Source: Streblospio benedicti
Taxonomy: Eukaryota > Annelida > Polychaeta > Spionida > Spionidae
Assembly: GCA_019095985.1 (NCBI GenBank)
Contig: CM032660.1
Span: 10,958,291-11,022,290, forward strand
Direction: 5' to 3'
DNA: 64,000 bases
Part shown: piece by piece, positions 36,501 to 41,192 of the stretch
Layout: each line of letters opens with the position of its first letter
Numbering within the stretch: the stretch's first letter is position 1
The notes under the pieces: model-generated
What the model saw: only the letters and a program-made list of their open reading frames with translations
Databases searched by the model: none
Told to the model about the DNA's origin: nothing
Position numbers and translations under genes: made by a program

Positions 36501-38698
36501 ACTCGTTCAATGCAATGCTCGACAAATGTGGCCAGTGACCTATGATTTACACTCGCCGTACTGCATTCTAATTTATATTTGCTGTATTCAATTAGATTTT
36601 TGGCACATTTATGCTGGTAGCGTTCATCTTGAAATTTCAAGATTTCCTGAGCTTATTTGTTACAGAAACATAGTATTGTGACATCATCTGATATCACAAT
36701 TTTTTCGACATATAATATATGTTCTTGTTTATAAGATTAAGTTGATGCCAGTGAATTTTTTGTGTTTAAAGATGAAGCTCCCAGGCAGTAATTGCTAAAG
36801 ACTTAGTTAGAATAAAAAAATATCCATGAGTTAATACATGTAATTGATTTATAAAACATTGCTGCAAAAAGCCTGAAACTCAGATATCTAGAAAAAAAAA
36901 CGTGGTCCTGGGACGAATAGATCTGTCAGTGATGATTAATGTTATACTGCATAGAGTTGTAAAGGGTCAAGACACGTTTTGTGACTCAACAACACATCAC
37001 ACTCTATCCTTTCATCAAAAAGCATAATAATATGGCTACACACAATTACCATAAAGTATGTAAAAAAATTTCATAAGATTCGAGATCTAAACACATTTGA
37101 AGCCCACTACAACTAGTGCCCAAGTTTAAAGGCCAACTTAATTAAATGAAGTCTTACTTGTATCGGGGGACATCTCTTGATTCAATGAACTTTTCTGCTT
37201 GTTTGATAAAACAGGCATTTTTGGTCCTGAATCTTCACTTGAGCTTTTCCGCTTCATCTTCTGTTGCATTTTCATGTCGATGGGAGCATCAGTTTTTATC
37301 TCATTCAGAATATCTGTCAGTATATGATCCTTACTGTCAACTGACGGGGAATTACATAACTTGGTTTTCTTCTTTGCTCTCCACTGAAATGACTTGCGAT
37401 CGCCTTCACACATACTATCATCAAACTCATCTATGACTTCCTCAGCCTCCTTCTCTTTTTCCTGAGAGTTCGGGGAATCCCCCGCTGAATGAGGTCTTTT
37501 CCCACTAGAGGCTGAATATACATATTTTGTTTGAAAGTTTTTCTTGGCAAGCTCTGAGCACATTCTACCATAGGTCATTGCAGGCGCTTTTGATGTGGAG
37601 TCAGTCTTGGCAATCTTAATTTCTGTATCATTATTACATGAACGATCTTCTCTTATTTGAATTTCTAATTTGTTATCAATATTTTCACATGGATTATTTG
37701 ATTTGGTACTTATTAGATTATTTCCTTCTTGGTTTGATCTTAAACTGCCACAGTTAGACTTAAGGCATGTGCCTTCACTTGTAGGATTTTCTAAACTACT
37801 ATTGTCCATTTTTCCAACTAAACTCGTAGTCCCTGCAGTCTTAGCAACATCAGGGAGGCCCATGTCAGCCATAATAATATTCATTGAACTATTCGATGAA
37901 TCCCATGTACTGGTAGGCATCATGGAAGAAGAAAGACTCTTCTTCAATTTATCTGATGACGACATTCTTTTCGCAGGTTTTACCACTCGACCAGCTGCAT
38001 TGACACTTGTGTTGCCATACGTCGGAACTCCGCCAGCTTTCAGGAAGTTTGATGATGACAAGAAGCTTCGACCAATCAGCGTCTTGCCCTTGTTTTTAAG
38101 TGCCCTACTGTTATCTTCTGGGGTGCCGGGGACAATGTCAGACGTATCACCTGCAGGAGTGTCAGGAATCATCTCAGAATCGGTACAGTCTAAACGACTC
38201 TTTTCTGGTGTTGCAAAATCTGTTATACTGACGTCCGCATTTGACTTCGACACAGCAAATGGGTTTCTGCCTTGTTGTGATGTGACTGTNNNNNNNNNNN
38301 NNNNNNNNNNNNNNNNNNNNNNNNNNNNNNNNNNNNNNNNNNNNNNNNNNNNNNNNNNNNNNNNNNNNNNNNNNNNNNNNNNNNNNNNNCTGAAAACAAT
38401 ATATAAGATCTGTATATACAATATTTAGTCTATACAACTGGATATACGTACAATGAAACAGACATTTCATAAGGCATCCGCCATATTTCTTTAGTGTGAG
38501 GTATGACGTAATGACGTAACCCCAAGATTGGTAGGGTTACTTGGTTGCTGCCAGGGCTGGGTCCCACACTGAAGAAAGTTTCACTCAAAGTCCCCCTTTT
38601 CTGTTAAAGAAAAGTTGATGAAGTCTCTCATAGATTTCCTCTCTTACGCCCCGCTCAAACTACCTTGGTTCTCTGTCCAGAATGTCTGTTGTTTCCAT
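8771..38698 (-). CDS. DNA2: DNA2 helicase/nuclease gene (23 exons placed)
   Basis: DNA2 is a nuclear and mitochondrial enzyme with a RecB-type nuclease fused to an SF1 helicase. It trims long Okazaki flaps and resects double-strand breaks with RPA and a RecQ helicase. Exons 6-23 align collinearly with remembered human DNA2, and junction phases agree wherever both sides are visible. Evidence: Fe-S cysteines in exon 7 (HCVRRAVL) and exon 13 ([10 protein letters not shown]); nuclease HEVFQ (exon 8), GKID and LELKTG (exon 11); helicase DEASQ (exon 20), GDPQQLPP (exon 21) and YRMN (exon 22). About 1378 residues are visible against 1060 in human, because exons 2-5 give a long low-complexity N-terminus. 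The Walker A exon expected between exons 18 and 19 is not in that intron, and motifs IV-VI are not seen left of exon 23. One N gap lies in exon 2 and another beside exon 22. The identification is firm; gene completeness is not. Confidence 0.95.
9430..9725 (+). mobile_element. tRNA-derived SINE copy 1
   Basis: Near-identical to 10168-10455. It contains an A-box-like TTGGTGCAACGGTAGCAC near 9600 and a good B box GAGTTCGAGTCC near 9668, the internal pol III promoter of a tRNA head. No intact cloverleaf is evident, so this is a SINE or tRNA-related repeat, not a functional tRNA gene. Confidence 0.65.
10168..10455 (+). mobile_element. tRNA-derived SINE copy 2
   Basis: Second direct copy of the 9430-9725 repeat with the same A-box and B-box words. 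It begins CTGTCAAGAAAG like the first. The roughly 440 bases between the copies hold other repeat-like sequence. Confidence 0.65.
10766..11300 (+). mobile_element. tRNA-headed SINE-like repeat
   Basis: Begins with GTCCTCAGTAGCTCAGTCG, a classical tRNA 5' half with A box. A degenerate B box follows (CAAGTTCGTGGCTC near 10828), then an unrelated body with a CCAGAT microsatellite. The same element appears at 11882-12416 through the duplication. Confidence 0.55.
11329..11472 (-). pseudogene. damaged duplicate of DNA2 exon 22 end
   Basis: Aligns to the last part of exon 22 (12445-12588) but with several small insertions and deletions that shift the frame. It stops at the gap. Its placement at a contig end suggests poor base quality rather than a real pseudogene. 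Confidence 0.7.
11473..11572. other. assembly gap (100 N)
   Basis: Run of exactly 100 N, a conventional unknown-size scaffold gap, lying between the two copies of the 1.0-kb duplication. Confidence 1.
11573..12588. repeat. 1.0-kb direct duplication, right copy
   Basis: The cleaner copy of the duplication. It contains the SINE-like repeat and runs into the intact exon 22. Confidence 0.85.
12445..12646 (-). CDS. DNA2: DNA2 exon 22, YRMN motif
   Basis: [30 protein letters not shown] and [13 protein letters not shown] match human GMSESLFKRL...[33 protein letters not shown]. A damaged second copy of its end lies at 11329-11472 beyond the gap. Confidence 0.95.
13187..13296. mobile_element. MITE fragment, family of 19041-19447
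   Basis: Shares CAAGAGCATCCA...CGCGTCCACACAAA and GACTGAACATGCTCAGTC with 19250-19325 inside the larger element. Only the middle part is kept here. Confidence 0.6.
13429..13532 (-). CDS. DNA2: DNA2 exon 21, helicase motif III
   Basis: [20 protein letters not shown] then [10 protein letters not shown] match human [25 protein letters not shown]. Phase 2 out. Confidence 0.95.
13715..13890 (+). repeat. dispersed repeat, TCAAAATAACT...ATGATAACC family
   Basis: Shares CCTTTCAAAATAACT, AATGAAGGGACA and GCATGATAACC words with 14525-14680 and, in reverse, with 20285-20490. A more distant match lies at 26500-26620. About 170 bp; no coding capacity. Confidence 0.55.
13960..14049 (-). CDS. DNA2: DNA2 exon 20, Walker B
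   Basis: [15 protein letters not shown] then [11 protein letters not shown] match human LIVATTCMGINHPIF and [11 protein letters not shown]. The DEASQ Walker B is intact. The 5' splice site is CAG followed by GCGAGT, a GC-AG intron. Confidence 0.95.
14525..14680 (+). repeat. dispersed repeat, same family as 13715
   Basis: CCAATTCCTGGAAATGAAGG, GAGTATCAGGTCAG and ACCCATGAAATTACACGTC match the family. It ends within 10 bases of the 5' splice site of DNA2 exon 19. Confidence 0.55.
14688..14816 (-). CDS. DNA2: DNA2 exon 19, helicase 1A
   Basis: [20 protein letters not shown] then ELAEFYSSK match human IGFLRLGQIQKVHPAIQQ...LLEELYNSQ. 43 codons, phase 0 on both sides. Confidence 0.93.
14817..17023. 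other. DNA2 intron 18 lacking the expected Walker A exon
   Basis: About 2.2 kb of AT-rich sequence. I read the minus strand for an exon encoding a GMPGTGKT-like Walker A and a TSYTHSAVDN-like motif Ia and found neither, although neighbouring exons stand out by high GC. It holds a low-complexity middle and no clear transposon. Confidence 0.7.
17024..17156 (-). CDS. DNA2: DNA2 exon 18, Q-motif region of helicase
   Basis: [15 protein letters not shown] then [16 protein letters not shown] match human KLRDLIIDFREPQF and LKGLNKPQRQAMKK, directly before Walker A. The exon ends in phase 0 at AAG followed by GTACTG. The next expected residues (human YTLIVGMPGTGKT) are not found downstream. Confidence 0.93.
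17425..17525 (-). mobile_element. tRNA-derived SINE (minus strand)
   Basis: On the minus strand GACCAGTTGGGATAATGG (A-box-like) precedes GGTTGTGAGTTCGAGTAC (B box). The tail GGGCCACTTGATATAGT is the same sequence that forms the arms of the inverted repeat at 48931-49148. Confidence 0.5.
17555..17677 (-). CDS. DNA2: DNA2 exon 17, 1B region before helicase
   Basis: [17 protein letters not shown] then [12 protein letters not shown] match human STLFRLDQEE...LGNLSKLMENT. Acceptor ends CTAG; donor TG followed by GTGAGT. Confidence 0.92.
17900..18100. repeat. degenerate minisatellite abutting DNA2 exon 16 donor
   Basis: Imperfect units of about 25-35 bp built from CAGTACC, CCAGTATTCAGT and TTATGCAGT. 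On the gene's strand the units repeat the word AGGTACTGCA that forms the real 5' splice site of exon 16. Confidence 0.65.
18097..18234 (-). CDS. DNA2: DNA2 exon 16, beta-barrel region
   Basis: [20 protein letters not shown] then [16 protein letters not shown] match human [20 protein letters not shown]...VTCLLDR. Its donor, ACAG followed by GTACTG, is echoed in the adjoining intronic tandem repeat. Confidence 0.93.
18579..18683 (-). CDS. DNA2: DNA2 exon 15, beta-barrel region
   Basis: [15 protein letters not shown] then FLQTFTRH align with human EMEKSGSCIGNLIRM and YLHNFQCKH. Phase 2 on both sides. The last 15 bases recur about 38 bases into the intron without the GT. Confidence 0.85.
19041..19447. 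mobile_element. MITE in DNA2 intron 14
   Basis: Begins AAGCCCCATCCACA and ends with the reverse complement of AAGCCTCATCTACA. Both ends go on to TATACAACGCGATG. Flanks ATGCATA and ATGAATA look like a 7-bp target duplication with one change. About 407 bp, no transposase frame; family unassigned. Confidence 0.65.
19466..19657 (-). CDS. DNA2: DNA2 exon 14, linker to helicase
   Basis: Contains [20 protein letters not shown], aligned with human HLEYFSLWCLMLTLE, then VGVAQIWC (human HQNIWLM). Very GC-rich. A MITE ends about 20 bases beyond its 5' splice site. Confidence 0.88.
20087..20273 (-). CDS. DNA2: DNA2 exon 13, Fe-S cysteine cluster
   Basis: [12 protein letters not shown], a Gly/Pro-rich loop, then [16 protein letters not shown]. 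The three cysteines match human CKYCSQIGNC and complete the 4Fe-4S site with the cysteine in exon 7. Confidence 0.95.
20285..20490 (-). repeat. dispersed repeat, same family as 13715, inverted
   Basis: The reverse complement reads CCTTTCAAAATAACTGG, GAAGGGACAAGACTGATAAA and ACCCATGAAATTACATG as in the 13.7-kb copy, and is the most complete of the copies. Confidence 0.6.
21106..22301. mobile_element. piggyBac-type non-autonomous transposon
   Basis: 1196 bp flanked by TTAA at 21102-21105 and 22302-22305. The ends are imperfect inverted repeats (CCCTTTGCCGGTCG and, reversed, CTCTTTGACGGTCG). The sister repeat at 31.6 kb has a single TTAA (31696-31699) at this exact point, so it shows the empty site. 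TTAA duplication is the hallmark of piggyBac. No transposase frame is present. Confidence 0.85.
22959..22973. repeat. perfect short hairpin in intronic repeat
   Basis: CTCGGC TTC GCCGAG; conserved in the second copy near 32356, as is a neighbouring GGTGCCTGCGGCACC-type palindrome there. Confidence 0.7.
23963..24088 (+). mobile_element. 3' end of a GIY-YIG mini-element (solo copy)
   Basis: Matches the right end of the element at 40603-41192, from ATTCCATCCTCG through the terminal repeat ending GATGAAC, with a 12-base internal deletion. The ORF and the left end are absent. Confidence 0.75.
24248..24365 (-). CDS. DNA2: DNA2 exon 12, nuclease domain
   Basis: [15 protein letters not shown] then [18 protein letters not shown] match human VVLYTLLSQERRADP...GLLLYLKTGQMYPVPANH. 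Acceptor ends GTGTAG, donor GAGAG followed by GTAGTG. Confidence 0.95.
24616..24736 (-). CDS. DNA2: DNA2 exon 11, nuclease active site
   Basis: Holds [11 protein letters not shown] and MPLELKTGR, the aspartate and E-x-K metal-binding motifs of the nuclease, both intact, so this domain should be catalytically competent. Confidence 0.95.
25062..25216 (-). CDS. DNA2: DNA2 exon 10, nuclease domain
   Basis: [11 protein letters not shown] aligns with human MDIEESIWSPR. Shorter than human in the variable stretch before it. Donor AG followed by GTAGGT, phase 2. Confidence 0.92.
25523..25640 (-). CDS. DNA2: DNA2 exon 9, nuclease domain helices
   Basis: Encodes [16 protein letters not shown], matching human KEMYRLNLSQDEIKQE. 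Phases 2 in and 0 out agree with the neighbours. Confidence 0.9.
26181..26251 (-). CDS. DNA2: DNA2 exon 8, nuclease motif with HEVFQ
   Basis: [16 protein letters not shown] matches human MLIGTVLHEVFQKAI, the first conserved motif of the RecB-like nuclease. Acceptor TTTTCAG, donor CG followed by GTCAGT, phase 2. Confidence 0.92.
26345..26402. repeat. imperfect palindrome
   Basis: GTTCTTGGGGCGTATCACGG is followed after a CCCGAAGGG core by its imperfect reverse complement ending ATGCGCCACAAGAAC. About 25-bp arms; a strong hairpin in either strand. Lies in the intron before DNA2 exon 8. Confidence 0.6.
27526..27718 (-). CDS. DNA2: DNA2 exon 7, first Fe-S cysteine
   Basis: [11 protein letters not shown] aligns with human [30 protein letters not shown] aligns with the DMLISGTSIASSIRC region, which holds the first cysteine ligand of the 4Fe-4S cluster. 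Donor AAG followed by GTGCGT, phase 0. Confidence 0.93.
29112..29261 (-). CDS. DNA2: DNA2 exon 6, OB-like N-domain
   Basis: Contains [18 protein letters not shown] and LRLDGFW, aligning with human NRYLVLAV...LVITAS and the CILRNDW region. Acceptor TTTGCAG; phase 2 out at TTCTG followed by GTGTGT. Confidence 0.8.
29962..30136 (-). CDS. DNA2: DNA2 exon 5, N-terminal region
   Basis: Acidic segment ([13 protein letters not shown]) just before the conserved domain. The acceptor CTTCCAG fits phase 1. The donor GGG-GTGGGT at 29961 was chosen because it is the in-frame phase 2 site that matches exon 6; the frame stays open 100 bases further, so the 3' boundary is less sure. Confidence 0.6.
30455..30522. 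repeat. (CTG)22 microsatellite
   Basis: About 22 uninterrupted CTG triplets on the plus strand, then a CCTAAGG interruption and further short CTG runs to about 30560. It sits in the DNA2 intron between exons 4 and 5, so the gene's transcript would carry CAG repeats. Confidence 0.95.
30836..30962 (-). CDS. DNA2: DNA2 exon 4, N-terminal region
   Basis: Lys/Ser-rich 42-residue segment ([13 protein letters not shown], then [11 protein letters not shown]), possibly holding a nuclear localisation signal. It has a TGTCAG acceptor, phase 0 in, and GAAG followed by GTCAGA, phase 1 out. Confidence 0.65.
31286..31404. mobile_element. small MITE-like inverted repeat
   Basis: GAATGATTTTTCGCCAGACG at the left is matched by TACGTCTGGCGAAAATCATT reversed at the right. 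About 119 bp. A related copy with the CACGTAAGGAGTC-like and CTGCCGTTG words lies near 53152-53246. Confidence 0.7.
31628..33350. mobile_element. intronic repeat copy 2 (empty-site copy)
   Basis: Second copy of the 21028-23905 repeat, lacking the piggyBac-type insertion. Located in the DNA2 intron between exons 3 and 4, in the same orientation as copy 1. Confidence 0.8.
33351..34656. repeat. region bounded by related inverted words, class uncertain
   Basis: GGCCACGGTA and CTTGATTCTATGGATGACG at the left recur as reverse complements near 34609-34656, in changed order. This could be two copies of a small repeat in opposite orientation or one decayed foldback element. No frame of note. Confidence 0.35.
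34818..35046. mobile_element. MITE with 15-bp perfect TIRs
   Basis: Starts CAGGGTCAGGATTAG and ends CTAATCCTGACCCTG. AATAG flanks both sides (34813-34817 and 35047-35051), a 5-bp target duplication. 229 bp, no coding capacity; sister copy at 7437. Confidence 0.8.
36321..36469 (-). CDS. DNA2: DNA2 exon 3, N-terminal region
   Basis: Encodes an acidic to basic segment ([17 protein letters not shown], then KQGKGK). It enters at a CTCAAG acceptor completing a phase 1 codon and leaves at AAG followed by GTCAGC in phase 0, matching both neighbours. Not conserved enough to align to human. Confidence 0.65.
37158..38289 (-). CDS. DNA2: DNA2 exon 2, disordered N-terminal region
   Basis: About 377 open residues rich in Ser, Lys, Asp and Asn with PDTP and PGTP motifs and basic clusters (KKTK, KMKRK), typical of an unstructured regulatory tail. 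It ends at a donor, ACAA followed by GTAAGA, in phase 1. The 5' part is lost in the 100-N gap; a TTTTCAG acceptor sits exactly at the far edge (38390-38392), so this exon spans the gap. Vertebrate DNA2 lacks such a long tail, while yeast Dna2 has one. Confidence 0.75.
38290..38389. other. assembly gap (100 N) inside DNA2 exon 2
   Basis: Run of exactly 100 N. The frame is open up to its edge on one side and a splice acceptor touches the other, so part of the DNA2 N-terminus is hidden here. Confidence 1.
38664..38698 (-). CDS. DNA2: DNA2 exon 1 (candidate start)
   Basis: ATG opens [11 protein letters not shown] and stops at a donor (CCAAG followed by GTAGTT) in phase 2. The next exon begins inside the N gap, so the junction cannot be checked. 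It is chosen because it is the first good ATG-plus-donor upstream of the acceptor at the gap edge. Confidence 0.4.
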
Positions 38699-39014
38699 GG
38701 TGAATGAATGTCTTTGGTGCTGCTAAATATGATTGTAGATTGCAGAAGAGTACCCACTAGCGCTGGCTTTCTGGTGTTGTTTAAACCTTTCTTTCTTTGA
38801 AGAAATTAAGTCAATTTTGTTCATTTTGTTTAGTTCAAAATTGTAGAAGTAATATGTGATATGTGTCTTCAATAATAAAAATAGACTATATATATATATA
38901 GTTCTTGAAGTAAATAAATTGATGCAATCTATACATAAGAGTGCTCTACAGGTGTCTGGAGCATTCAATATCCGAGTTAAAGAACTAGATCATTTTTTTA
39001 TATATTTTATTTAA

Positions 39015-39055
39015 TATGCTACACGGTGTTTCAGGCAAAGCCATCATCAGGCACA
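39015..39055 (-). ncRNA. hammerhead ribozyme-like motif, left arm copy
   Basis: The same structure as 39541-39581 on the opposite strand, with loop III CCG instead of CUG. Core, helix I, helix II and cleavage-site A are unchanged. Confidence 0.55.
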
Positions 39056-39149
39056 ATGAACATTAGTTTTAAGTGGCAATGATTTCATACTGTAGTTTTG
39101 AACTATTTATGGTCTGCGAATTAGTTTGGTTTATAGTTTCATTCAACAA

Positions 39150-39244
39150 AATGAACTAAATTGACTTAATTTCTTCATGATATATAGCTCCCTCTACGGT
39201 CGAGCCCTCTTCATGGACACTCCCTTCCAAACTGGAAATCAGTG

Positions 39245-39286
<42 letters not shown>

Positions 39287-39387
39287 CGATATTTATTGAT
39301 ATATATATTTCCATATATATATTATATATATATATATATGGACTATATATATATGCCTGTTGAAAAGCATATTGATATATATATAAC

Positions 39388-39426
<39 letters not shown>

Positions 39427-39450
39427 GCCACATTTGTCTTCAGTGGCTGT
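39150..39450. repeat. TA-rich microsatellite spacer
   Basis: Several (TA)n tracts, the longest around 39248-39285 and 39395-39424, with short interruptions. It is the loop of the large inverted repeat. Confidence 0.9.
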
Positions 39451-39540
39451 AATTGCAGACTATAAACCAAACTAATTCGCAGACCATAAATAGTTCAAAA
39501 CTACAGTATAAAATCATTGCCACTTAAAACTAATGTTCAT

Positions 39541-39581
39541 TGTGCCTGATGATGGCTTTGCCTGAAACACTGTGTAGCATA
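39541..39581 (+). ncRNA. hammerhead ribozyme-like motif 1
   Basis: Order of parts: UGUGC (helix I, 5'), core CUGAUGA, helix II GGC-UUU-GCC flanked by U on each side, core GAA, helix III ACA-CUG-UGU, cleavage-site A at 39576, then GCAUA (helix I, 3') pairing with UGUGC. All invariant core positions are present. The 10.1-11.1 pair is U-U instead of the usual G-C, which may weaken activity. Type I arrangement with a very short helix III, as reported for PLE ribozymes. Confidence 0.6.
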
Positions 39582-39747
39582 TTAAATAAAATATATAAAA
39601 AAATGATCTAGTTCTTTAACTCGGATATTGAATGCTCCAGACACCTGTAGAGCACTCTTATGTATAGATTGCAACAATTTATTTACTTCAAGAACTATAT
39701 ATATATATATAGTCTATTTTTATTATTGAAGACACATATCACATATT

Positions 39748-39799
39748 ACTTCTACAATTTTGTTTCATGCATACATATGGTATGCAATCATCAGGAAGT
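39748..39799 (-). ncRNA. hammerhead ribozyme-like motif 2
   Basis: Read on the minus strand: ACUUC, core CUGAUGA, helix II UGCAUAC-CAUAU-GUAUGCA with the same flanking U on each side, GAA, helix III ACA-AAAU-UGU, cleavage-site A, then GAAGU pairing with ACUUC. Helices I and II have sequences different from motif 1 yet still pair, which supports a real fold. It straddles the end of the right arm. Confidence 0.6.
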
Positions 39800-40602
39800 T
39801 ATGCATTATGAATGGAGTACTATCACATGCCAAACAACAGCATGCACGCTATTGATTTTCTCATGTTCTTGGAAATGAGTGAGTTCTGGGAATTCCCCTA
39901 CTATAGTATCACAGCACCATAGTGCTGTCACTAATTTCTTCTGTCATTTCCACCCTGCGCTACCATTCCACCCCGCGCTATCACCAATTTCTCCGGCCGT
40001 TTCCACCCTGCGCTACCATTCCGCCATGCGCCATTATTTGGCATGTGATAGTAGACATGAAACAATCAACATATACTATACCATGTTACACAGTTTCTAG
40101 TTTGCAGTTTCTAGTTGCAAGAAGACAGGGAGAAGAAACTTTTGATAAATTCATTACAGATTTGAGACGGTTAGCAAAACCATGTGAGTTTAAAACTTTT
40201 GAAAATGAGCTAATCAGAGACATGATAATTTGTGGTACAAGAGACAGAAAACTACAGGAAAAGTTACTTAATGAAGACAACCTTACATTGGAAAAAACAA
40301 TCAAAATGTGTCGATCATCGGAAATAATGAAAACCCAAATAGAAGAAATTGGTGAAACGCCGAAGGCACAAGCAGCAGTAGACACAATAAAAGGAAAAGG
40401 ACAAGAGAAATGCAGTGGCAGCAATAGACAAGAAAACAGTACACGGGTATTTGACTGCCGAATTTGTGGTAAGAAACATGGTCCACGTCAATGTCCGGCA
40501 TATGGTAAAGTGTGTTCTTACTGTCACAAGTATAATCACTATGCTTCAGTGTGCCGTGCTAAGAAACAAACTGAAAACCAAAATGTACACAGTTTGAATA
40601 CC

Positions 40603-41192
40603 TTGAATGTGTTCATTGCGTTGGTATGAAATATATTAGTTCATCTTTCTTTGCTCACAACACTAGATTTTTTAAAATACATTTACAGTATGGATAAGAT
40701 GGACAAATGTGAAATTGTGTACAAGATTCCATGCAAGTCATGTGATAAAGTGTACGTCGGGGAAACGGGCAGAAAGTTTGGTACCAGACTGAAGGAACAT
40801 CAGAAGGACGTGGAAGCAAACCAGAAGGGAGCATACACCAGATCCACAAAGAAAGAGTCAAAAATGGAAATAAACAAGAGTGCAATCACGGACCATGCAA
40901 ACCAGCACAACCATCAGATAGACTGGGAGGGAGCCAGAATAATAGACAGAGAAAGTGAATGGAAAACCAGGACCATCAAAGAGTCTGTACACATCCGAAC
41001 CTGCAAGCAGGTTATGAACACCTGGCACCAACATCTCATTGAACGTTTATTCCATCCTCGTTCAGGATCAGAATATTTGACTTGTGACATTGCGCGGGAA
41101 GAACATTCTGAGGATGCCAACAGTTGTTTGGCGAAACTGTAAATGTATTTTAAAAAATCTAGTGTTGTGAGCAAAGAAAGATGAACTAATAT
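40603..41192 (+). mobile_element. GIY-YIG mini-element nested in gypsy fossil
   Basis: A 590-bp insertion flanked by the 12-bp duplication AGTTTGAATACC (40591-40602 and 41193-41204). Near its ends it carries 53-bp inverted repeats (40636-40688 and 41137-41189) identical at every position, so the insertion is recent. Between them is one open frame for a GIY-YIG protein. Penelope-like elements have this endonuclease and often carry inverted terminal repeats; here no reverse transcriptase accompanies it. Confidence 0.85.
40690..41142 (+). CDS. GIY-YIG endonuclease domain protein of the mini-element
   Basis: The frame starts MDKMDKCEIVYKIPCKSCDK at 40690, two bases inside the left inverted repeat boundary, and gives 150 residues. 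A frame upstream of this ATG would run through the repeat. It has the CxxC pair (IPCKSC), the YVGETGRKFGTRLKEH core of GIY-YIG nucleases with the arginine, and a later glutamate in TIKESVHIR as expected for the catalytic acid. These are features of the C-terminal endonuclease of Penelope-like elements, which nicks the target for reverse transcription. In known elements it is fused behind a reverse transcriptase that is absent here, so this copy would depend on a relative. The last residues run into the right inverted repeat. Confidence 0.75.
   Translation: MDKMDKCEIVYKIPCKSCDKVYVGETGRKFGTRLKEHQKDVEANQKGAYTRSTKKESKMEINKSAITDHANQHNHQIDWEGARIIDRESEWKTRTIKESVHIRTCKQVMNTWHQHLIERLFHPRSGSEYLTCDIAREEHSEDANSCLAKL

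Larger units (their letters stand above)
38836..39763. mobile_element. large inverted repeat with hammerhead-like motifs
   Basis: Arms of about 303-305 bp (38836-39138 and 39459-39763) are reverse complements with few differences. They are separated by about 320 bp dominated by TA repeats. Both arms carry the same hammerhead-like motif on opposite strands. Penelope-like elements are known to carry hammerhead ribozymes in their terminal repeats, so this may be two PLE ends joined head to head, but no reverse transcriptase is present. Confidence 0.75.

Noticed and set aside
37670-38428. Long plus-strand frame opposite DNA2 exon 2
   Set aside because: Shadow of the minus-strand exon, which has matching splice phases; the plus frame has no splice or start support and runs through the N gap.
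39150-39450. Coding frame in the TA-rich spacer
   Set aside because: Tyr/Ile-only translation of a TA microsatellite.
41109-41150. Hammerhead ribozyme at the end of the GIY-YIG mini-element
   Set aside because: CUGAGGA, a good helix II and GAAAC are present, but helix I does not pair and helix III is marginal; kept only as a possible relic.
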